Source: JBFGCM01 sp041581135 (GTDB lineage Bacteria > Actinomycetota > Acidimicrobiia > Spongiisociales > UBA5794). From it: a DNA stretch of 28,092 nt. A program made the position numbers and the translations under genes. The stretch covers positions 1-28,092 of the forward strand of contig JBFGCM010000048.1 of assembly GCA_041581135.1 (NCBI GenBank), written 5' to 3'. Below the pieces are notes generated by a model. That model ran no database searches. It worked only from the letters and a program-made list of their open reading frames with translations, and was not told where the DNA came from. Position 1 is the stretch's first letter; every line of letters starts with the position of its first letter. Of this stretch, positions 22,525 through 28,092 are shown piece by piece.

Positions 22525-24131
22525 AGTGGGTGTTCGCCAACGGTCCGGTCTTCGTCGCTGATGGGGCGCGGCGACGGGCCCGGGCGGTCGGCGTCACCGA
22601 TGGGGTGATCACCGCGGTGGGCAGCGATGACGAGGTCCGGGCCGCGATGGGGAGCGGCGCCGAGTTCGTCGACCTCGCCGGCAGGATGCTCTCTCCGGGA
22701 TTCCAAGACGCCCACGTGCACCCGGCGATGGGGGGTATGACCCGGGTGCGCTGCAACCTCGAGGACACGGAAGAGCTCTCCGAGGCGGTAGGGGTCATTC
22801 GTGCCTATGCGGAGAGCAACCCCGACGCCCCGTGGATCCTCGGTGGCGGGTGGAGCTACCGGTGGTTCGAGGGCGGCAATCCGTCGGCCGCGTTCCTCGA
22901 CGGCCTCACCGATCGTCCTGCGTACCTCGTCGTCGCCGACGGCCACTCTGGTTGGGCCAACACGCCGGCGTTGCAGCGGGCCGGCATCTCCGCGGCGACG
23001 CCCGATCCGCCTGACGGTCGTATCGAGCGACTCGCCGACGGCACGCCGCAGGGGACCCTGCACGAAGGTGCCATGGCGCTGATGGAGGAAGCCGTGCCGC
23101 GGGACACCATCGACGACGTGATCGCCGGCCTGCTCGAGGGCCAGCGCTACTTGCACTCGGTCGGCGTCACGGCGTGGCAGGACGCCTGGGTGGAGCCACT
23201 CACTCATGCCGCCTATCGCCGCATCGCCGAGTCGGGCCGGCTCAAGTCGCTGGTGCGCGGGGCCCTGTGGTGGGAGCGCGGCGAGGGAATCGAACAGCTC
23301 GAACGCCACCTCCAGTCGAGCAAGGAGGGGGTCGGGCCCTACGTGCCGAAGACCATCAAGTTGATGCTCGACGGCGTGTGCGAGAACCACACCGCAGCGT
23401 TGCTCGGTCCGTACTACGACGGACACGGCAACCTCACCGACAACACCGGCCTCGACTTCATCGACCCGGCGCAGCTCCCGGACATCGTCACCGCCATCGA
23501 TGCGGCCGGGTTGCAGTGCCACTTCCACGCATTGGGCGACCGCGCCGTCCGCCACGCGCTCGACGCCATCGAGCAGGCACGAGCGGCGAATGGCTGGACG
23601 GATCTCCGCCCGCACCTGGCCCACCTGCAGGTCGTCGACCCGGCCGACGTTCCCCGCTTCCGTCGCCTCGGTGCCACGGCCAACGCCCAGCCGTTGTGGG
23701 CGGTCGCCGAGGAGACGATGACGGTCTTGACCATTCCGTACCTGGGGCCGGAGCGGGCCAGGCTCCAGTATCCGTGGCGATCGCTGCTCGACGCCGGCGC
23801 CACGCTGGCGATGGGCAGCGACTGGCCGGTGACCTCACCCGACGTCATGCGGCAGGTGTCCGTGGCCGTCCACCGCGCAGCGGCGGACGCCGTGGAGCCG
23901 TTCCTTCCTGAACAGCGTATCGGGGTGCTGGACGCGCTTGCCGCGTTCACCGCCGGCTCCGCCTACGTCAACCACTTCGATGCCGAGACGGGCAGCATCG
24001 AGGTGGGCAAACGGGCCGATCTTGTACTCTTGTCAGCCGATCCTCTGGAAGCAGAGGCGATTGGTGCGGTCGAAGTCGACATGACCATGGTGGGGGGCGA
24101 GGTCGTGTATGACCGAGGGAAGGCAGCGTGA
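22521..24131 (+). CDS. YtcJ-like metal-dependent amidohydrolase
   Basis: The 536-residue protein belongs to amidohydrolase family 3. The N-terminal metal motif is DAHVHPAM (H65, H67). KLMLDGVCENHTAALLGPYY, CHFHALGDRAVRHALDAIE, HLAHLQVVDPADVPRF and LAMGSDWPVTSPD supply the other conserved histidines and the aspartate. A C-terminal beta part around GSIEVGKRADLVLLSADP completes the composite domain. YtcJ-type enzymes hydrolyse N-substituted amide or formamide bonds, but few have known substrates. It overlaps the GNAT stop (ATGA) and the potA start (GTGA) by 4 bp each. A transferase that adds an acyl group and a hydrolase that could remove one are thus directly coupled to a polyamine importer. 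An N-acyl-polyamine or N-acyl-amino-acid substrate is inferred. Confidence 0.88.
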   Translation: MKWVFANGPVFVADGARRRARAVGVTDGVITAVGSDDEVRAAMGSGAEFVDLAGRMLSPGFQDAHVHPAMGGMTRVRCNLEDTEELSEAVGVIRAYAESNPDAPWILGGGWSYRWFEGGNPSAAFLDGLTDRPAYLVVADGHSGWANTPALQRAGISAATPDPPDGRIERLADGTPQGTLHEGAMALMEEAVPRDTIDDVIAGLLEGQRYLHSVGVTAWQDAWVEPLTHAAYRRIAESGRLKSLVRGALWWERGEGIEQLERHLQSSKEGVGPYVPKTIKLMLDGVCENHTAALLGPYYDGHGNLTDNTGLDFIDPAQLPDIVTAIDAAGLQCHFHALGDRAVRHALDAIEQARAANGWTDLRPHLAHLQVVDPADVPRFRRLGATANAQPLWAVAEETMTVLTIPYLGPERARLQYPWRSLLDAGATLAMGSDWPVTSPDVMRQVSVAVHRAAADAVEPFLPEQRIGVLDALAAFTAGSAYVNHFDAETGSIEVGKRADLVLLSADPLEAEAIGAVEVDMTMVGGEVVYDRGKAA

Positions 24132-25195
24132 GCGACTACGCCGTTGAACTCCGGGGGGTGACGAAGCGGTTTGGTGACGTCCTGGCCGTGGACGCGGTCG
24201 ATCTCGCCATCGAAGACGGCGAGTTCTTCTCCCTCCTCGGTCCCTCGGGGTGCGGCAAGACCACCACACTGCGAATGATCGCCGGCTTCGATTACCCCAC
24301 CGAGGGCTCCATCCAGATCCACGGCGAGGAGATGGCCCTCCAGGCCCCCAACGAGCGCCCGGTCAACACCGTCTTCCAGTCGTACGCCTTGTTCCCCCAC
24401 ATGACCATCGAGGAGAACGTGGGCTTCGGCCTCGCCATGAAGAAGGTGCCCAAGAGCGAGGCCGCGGAACGAGTGGACCGCGCCCTCGACATGGTGCAGC
24501 TGGCCCACCGCAAAGGCACCACGCCGGACAAGCTCTCCGGCGGCCAGCAGCAGCGGGTGGCGCTGGCGCGCGCCCTGGTCAACGAGCCTGAGGTGCTGCT
24601 CCTCGACGAGCCGTTGGGCGCCCTCGACCTCAAGCTGCGCCAGCAGATGCAGATCGAGCTGAAGGATCTCCAGGAGCGAGTCGGGATCACGTTCGTCTAC
24701 GTCACCCACGACCAAGAAGAGGCTCTCACCATGTCCGACCGGATCGGCGTGATGAGCGGCGGCCGCCTGCTCCAGGTCGGAGCCTCGACGGAGATCTACG
24801 AGCGGCCCATGTCTCGCTTCGTCGCTGATTTCATCGGTGACATCAATCTCATCCCGGCGCGCGTCTCCGGCAGCGACGCCGTCGAGCTGGCCGGCGCGGT
24901 CACCGTGATGGCCCGCGGTGTGGATTCGGCTGCCGGCGGCCGCTGGTTGGCGATCCGGCCCGAGCAGCTCCACCTGGTGGCGGACGGCGAGGCCACGCCG
25001 TCCGGGATGAACCAGGTGGTCGGTACGGTCGTGCACCGTGTGTACTTCGGCGATTCGTACGCCTACGACATCGACACGGCCATGGGACGAGTCGACGTGC
25101 GGCAGGAGAACCATCCCGGGCTGGCGCTCCACGATCCCGGGTCGCGGGTGACCGTGTGGTGGAACCCCGCCGTGTCGTCATTGGTGGTCGACTGA
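24128..25195 (+). CDS. potA: Spermidine/putrescine ABC transporter ATP-binding protein PotA
   Basis: The 355-residue ATPase drives polyamine import. Walker A is GPSGCGKTTT (38-47), the Q-loop is in NTVFQSYALFPHMT, the signature is LSGGQQQRVALARAL, Walker B is EVLLLDEPLGALD and the switch histidine is in VTHDQEEALTMSDRI. The C-terminal TOBE domain (about 255-355) is the regulatory part found in PotA and other CUT1/MOI-type importers. The GTG at 24128 overlaps the amidohydrolase stop by 4 bp. A permease gene starts 1 bp after its stop. Sequence alone does not separate putrescine, spermidine and similar organic cations, but the complete potABCD order and the catabolic neighbours make polyamine the best call. 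Confidence 0.93.
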   Translation: MSDYAVELRGVTKRFGDVLAVDAVDLAIEDGEFFSLLGPSGCGKTTTLRMIAGFDYPTEGSIQIHGEEMALQAPNERPVNTVFQSYALFPHMTIEENVGFGLAMKKVPKSEAAERVDRALDMVQLAHRKGTTPDKLSGGQQQRVALARALVNEPEVLLLDEPLGALDLKLRQQMQIELKDLQERVGITFVYVTHDQEEALTMSDRIGVMSGGRLLQVGASTEIYERPMSRFVADFIGDINLIPARVSGSDAVELAGAVTVMARGVDSAAGGRWLAIRPEQLHLVADGEATPSGMNQVVGTVVHRVYFGDSYAYDIDTAMGRVDVRQENHPGLALHDPGSRVTVWWNPAVSSLVVD

Positions 25196-25196
25196 G

Positions 25197-26105
25197 ATGG
25201 CCACTGTCACGGCTGAGCCGACCACCGCTGAGCCGCAGGTGGCCAACGCCGAGTTGGAGGCCGCCGCGGCGGCCGCCGATCGCCGCCGCGGTTTCCTCAT
25301 TGCGTTGCCGGCGTACGTGTACCTGCTGCTGTTCTTCGTCGTTCCGTTCCTCATCGTCATCGTCTATTCGTTCGCCACCCGCTCGGCGACCGGCGCGACT
25401 CGTCTCTCGGACTGGAATCTGCGTGCCTACGAGAAGCTGTTCGACTCGCTCGTGGTGGAGATCGTGTGGCGGTCCTTCTGGATCGCCACGATCACCACGC
25501 TCATCTGCTTGCTGTTCGCCTACCCGTTCGCCTACTACATCGCCACTCGCCGACCCGCAGTCCGCAACGCGCTGCTCGTGCTGGTGATGATCCCCTTCTG
25601 GTCGAACTTCCTGGTCCGGACCTACGCCTGGCGGTTCATCCTCGGCTCCGACGGTCCCATCGGGTCCCTCACCGAGGCGCTGGGGTGGGAGCCCATCCGG
25701 CTGCTCTTCACCCCCGCCGCCATCATGATCGGGCTCGTCTACGGCTTCCTGCCCTTCATGGTGCTTCCGTTGTACGCCGCCATCGAGCGGCTCGACTGGG
25801 GTCTGGTGGAAGCCGCCAGGGACCTGTACGCCGACGGTTGGACCGCGTTCCGCAAGGTCACCCTGCCGCTCACCAAGTCGGGCATCGTGGCCGGGTCGTT
25901 GCTCGTGTTCGTACCCAGCTTCGGGGCGTACGTGACGCCGGCGATACTCGGAGGATCGAAGGACCTCTTGTTGGGCTCCTACATCGTCACCCAGTTCCAG
26001 CAGGCGCGGAACTGGCCCTTCGGTTCGGCGCTGTCGATCGTCATCATGCTGATCATGCTGGGCGCCCTCATGATCCGGCGGCGCGCCGCGGCGGAGGACG
26101 TATGA
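25197..26105 (+). CDS. potB: Polyamine ABC transporter permease PotB
   Basis: The 302-residue permease has about six membrane segments. The first is LLLFFVVPFLIVIVYSF near residue 45, after a 30-residue Ala/Glu-rich cytoplasmic start that is longer than usual. The coupling-helix EAA motif reads EAARDLYADGWTAFRKVTLPL, the site that touches PotA. PSFGAYVTPAILGGSKDLLLG is the typical PotB loop before the last helices. ATG 25197 lies 1 bp after the potA stop. The stop overlaps potC by 4 bp. Confidence 0.93.
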   Translation: MATVTAEPTTAEPQVANAELEAAAAAADRRRGFLIALPAYVYLLLFFVVPFLIVIVYSFATRSATGATRLSDWNLRAYEKLFDSLVVEIVWRSFWIATITTLICLLFAYPFAYYIATRRPAVRNALLVLVMIPFWSNFLVRTYAWRFILGSDGPIGSLTEALGWEPIRLLFTPAAIMIGLVYGFLPFMVLPLYAAIERLDWGLVEAARDLYADGWTAFRKVTLPLTKSGIVAGSLLVFVPSFGAYVTPAILGGSKDLLLGSYIVTQFQQARNWPFGSALSIVIMLIMLGALMIRRRAAAEDV

Positions 26106-26953
26106 GCGGCCGGGCCCGTATCGAGCGCCTGCTGGCGGCCAACATGTGGTTGGTCTACGCGTTCTTCTACCTGCCGATCCTGGTGCTGGTGGTGTTCTCG
26201 TTCAACGGCGGCAACCGGGTCGGCATCTGGGGTGGCTTCTCAGCTCGCTGGTACGGCGAGGTGCTGGACAACCCCGAAGTGATCGATGCGGTGAAGAACT
26301 CGCTGATCGTCGCCGGGATCTCCACCGTGGTGTCGACGATCATCGGCACGGCAGCGGCGCTGGCCATCAATCGGTACCGGTTCCGGGGTCGCGGCACCCT
26401 CGATGGGGTGCTCTACCTGCCAATCATCATTCCCGACGTCACGATGGCCGTGATGATGCTGTTGTTCTTCGCCAGGGCCTTCGCCTTGGTCGACATCGTC
26501 GGGCCCCGCATCCAGCTCGGACTGGGATCGATCGCCCTCAGCCACATCGCCTTCAACATCTCGTTCGTGGCGGTGGTGGTGCGGGCCCGGCTCGGCCAGC
26601 TCGACCGCAGCCTCGAGGAGGCGGCGCGGGACCTCTACGCCTCCGGGTGGGCGGCGTTCCGCAAGGTGACCCTTCCGCTCATCATGCCCGGTGTGCTGGG
26701 CGGCGCCCTGCTGGCCCTCACGCTGTCGCTGGACGACGTCGTGGTGACAGCCTTCGTGTCGGGGCCGGGTTCCACCACGTTGCCCGTGTACGTGTTCGGC
26801 CTGGTGCGCCGCGGTGTCTCACCGGCCATCAATGCCATTTCCACGATGATGCTCTTGGCCTCCATCTCCCTGGTTGCGCTGTCGCTGCTGTTCCAGCGAG
26901 GTGGGAGCCGCGCCCGAGCGCAAAAAGCAGAACCAATCGAAGCAGCCAACTGA
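26102..26953 (+). CDS. potC: Polyamine ABC transporter permease PotC
   Basis: The 283-residue second permease opens with a short basic tail and a first membrane segment (MWLVYAFFYLPILVLVVFSF), followed by the PotC-type FNGG and W-x-GFSARWY. The EAA motif is EEAARDLYASGWAAFRKVTLP. SLDDVVVTAFVSGPGSTTLPV is the conserved PotC segment. It pairs with PotB to form the channel. The ATG at 26102 overlaps the potB stop (ATGA), although the frame stays open far upstream inside potB. The C-terminus is a charged cytoplasmic tail. Confidence 0.93.
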   Translation: MSGRARIERLLAANMWLVYAFFYLPILVLVVFSFNGGNRVGIWGGFSARWYGEVLDNPEVIDAVKNSLIVAGISTVVSTIIGTAAALAINRYRFRGRGTLDGVLYLPIIIPDVTMAVMMLLFFARAFALVDIVGPRIQLGLGSIALSHIAFNISFVAVVVRARLGQLDRSLEEAARDLYASGWAAFRKVTLPLIMPGVLGGALLALTLSLDDVVVTAFVSGPGSTTLPVYVFGLVRRGVSPAINAISTMMLLASISLVALSLLFQRGGSRARAQKAEPIEAAN

Positions 26954-26969
26954 GGAGGAGACCCCCCTG

Positions 26970-28073
26970 ATGAAACGACTCATGATGCTGCTGCTGGCGC
27001 TGGCCTTGGTGGCCGCCGCCTGCGGCGGTGATGACACCGGCGGGGTGAGCACGTCGCAGTGCGAACCCGGGGAGACCGACGGCGACCTGATCTTCTACAA
27101 CTGGGCCGAGTACATCGACCCAGAGCTCATCGACGCGTTCGAAGCCGAGTATGGCATCAGCGTTGAGTACACCGAGTACGAGTCCAACGAGGAGATGCTG
27201 GCACAGGTCGAGGCCGGCGCCGCCACCTACGACCTGGTGGTTCCGTCGGACTACATGGTCGACACCATGATCCAAGAGGACCTGCTGGTGGAGCTGAACA
27301 GGGACGCCCTGACGAACCTCGGCAACCTGGACCCGGCCTTCACCAACCTGCCGTTCGACGAGGAAGGCAAGTACTCGGTGCCGTACCAGTGGGGCACCAC
27401 CGGTATCGCCGTGAACACCGCGGCCATCGGCGAGGACTTTGATCCCTCGTGGTCGCTCTTGTTCGATGCCGACGTCGCCGGCCAGTACCAGGGCCGTATC
27501 TCTCTGCTCGACGATCCGCTCGAGGCCATGGTGGCCGCGCTCCACTACCTCGGGTACACGATGGAAGAGGTGGTGGCCGAGAACAACCTCGACGCCATCG
27601 CCGAGGCCGAGGCCGTGCTTGCGGAGGCGAACGACCGGGTGGCCAAGTACGACTCGGTGAACTTCGGCGACGACCTGGTCAACGGCGAGGTGGACATCGC
27701 CCACGGATGGAGCGGCGGATTCTTCCTCGCGTTCAGCGAGGTCGACAACCCCGACGACTACGCGTACATCATCCCCAAGGAGGGCGGAGTCCGCTGGGTG
27801 GACAACATGTCGATTCCGGTGACCGCGGAGCACCCCTGCTCGGCGCTGACGATGATCGACTTCCTCTTGGAAGCCGAGAACGGTGCCACGCTCACAAATT
27901 GGGTGTACTACGCCAGCCCGAACCAGGCATCTGAGCCGTTCATCCTCCCTGAGATCCTGGAGGATCCGGCCATCTACCCGACGGGTGACGCACTGGAGAA
28001 CCTCGAGTTCATCCCGCAGACCGGCGAGATCGGCCTCGAGCTGCAGGACGCCTTCATCCGCTCCAAGAGCTAG
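26970..28073 (+). CDS. potD: Polyamine-binding lipoprotein PotD
   Basis: The 367-residue protein is the substrate-binding part of the importer. The N-terminus MKRLMMLLLALALVAAACGG is a lipoprotein signal with the lipidated cysteine at residue 19, so it should be anchored on the outer face of the membrane. FYNWAEYIDPELIDAFEAEY and YESNEEMLAQVEAGAATYDL match the start of mature PotD-type proteins. VPYQWGTTGIAVNT, WSLLFDADVAGQYQGRISLLD and the late IPKEGGVRWVDNMSIP are further family blocks, the last containing ligand-contact positions. The ATG at 26970 has GAGGAGGAG 9 nt upstream. It begins 16 bp after potC and has its own strong ribosome site, as expected for a binding protein needed in excess. 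No terminator is visible in the 19 bp that remain. Confidence 0.93.
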   Translation: MKRLMMLLLALALVAAACGGDDTGGVSTSQCEPGETDGDLIFYNWAEYIDPELIDAFEAEYGISVEYTEYESNEEMLAQVEAGAATYDLVVPSDYMVDTMIQEDLLVELNRDALTNLGNLDPAFTNLPFDEEGKYSVPYQWGTTGIAVNTAAIGEDFDPSWSLLFDADVAGQYQGRISLLDDPLEAMVAALHYLGYTMEEVVAENNLDAIAEAEAVLAEANDRVAKYDSVNFGDDLVNGEVDIAHGWSGGFFLAFSEVDNPDDYAYIIPKEGGVRWVDNMSIPVTAEHPCSALTMIDFLLEAENGATLTNWVYYASPNQASEPFILPEILEDPAIYPTGDALENLEFIPQTGEIGLELQDAFIRSKS

Positions 28074-28092
28074 CACGACGAGGGGGCGGCCC

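Noticed and set aside
26829..28076. A 415-codon minus-strand frame opposite potD
   Set aside because: PotD is unmistakable on the plus strand with its signal peptide and family blocks; the antisense frame shows no domain.

Overview
The window is chromosomal DNA of a high-GC, Gram-positive-type bacterium, most likely an actinobacterium. The evidence is GC-rich third codon positions, frequent GTG/TTG starts, a dnaG-rpoD pair that overlaps by 4 bp, VanW and Tat-exported envelope proteins, and a 73-nt tRNA-Asn without an encoded CCA. At least six genes have a TANNNT hexamer 6-7 nt before the start codon, which predicts leaderless transcripts. An Acidimicrobiia-like lineage is my guess, not something the sequence proves. 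I see no integrase, transposase, phage gene or CRISPR array.

Positions 1-11358 are mostly housekeeping and envelope genes: a sucrose-phosphate-synthase-like glycosyltransferase cut by the left edge, an Hsp20 chaperone, dnaG and rpoD, tRNA-Asn, a small membrane-anchored protein, a VanW protein, a Tat-exported unknown, trmL, a yeast-type cytosine deaminase, a cytochrome P450 and a CNNM/CorC-type membrane protein. A 40-codon tail resembling an ABC solute-binding protein lies at 11447-11569.

Positions 11612-28073 look like one polyamine uptake and breakdown island. An Lrp/AsnC regulator gene overlaps the start of a putrescine:pyruvate-type class III aminotransferase gene and is divergent from a tightly overlapped operon: gabT-like aminotransferase, C45 Ntn-hydrolase, GNAT acyltransferase, agmatinase-family ureohydrolase, and FAD amine oxidase (PuuB-like). 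Further on come an aldehyde dehydrogenase on the minus strand and a divergent operon of a second, paralogous GNAT, a YtcJ-like amidohydrolase, and the complete spermidine/putrescine importer potABCD.

Read together, this looks like the E. coli Puu pathway with different protecting-group chemistry. PotABCD imports the polyamine and the ureohydrolase makes putrescine from agmatine. A GNAT may acylate one amino group, the FAD oxidase and aldehyde dehydrogenase oxidise the other end, and the C45 hydrolase (or amidohydrolase) may remove the acyl group to give GABA for GabT. No glutamine-synthetase-like PuuA and no PuuD amidotransferase is seen in the window. This N-acyl shunt is inference, but it is the most interesting reading of the window.

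Inside the island, between the FAD oxidase and the aldehyde dehydrogenase, lies a single AbiEi-like/VSR-like (DUF559) nuclease gene. It is bracketed by three copies of a roughly 50-bp imperfect palindrome, one before it and two in tandem after it.
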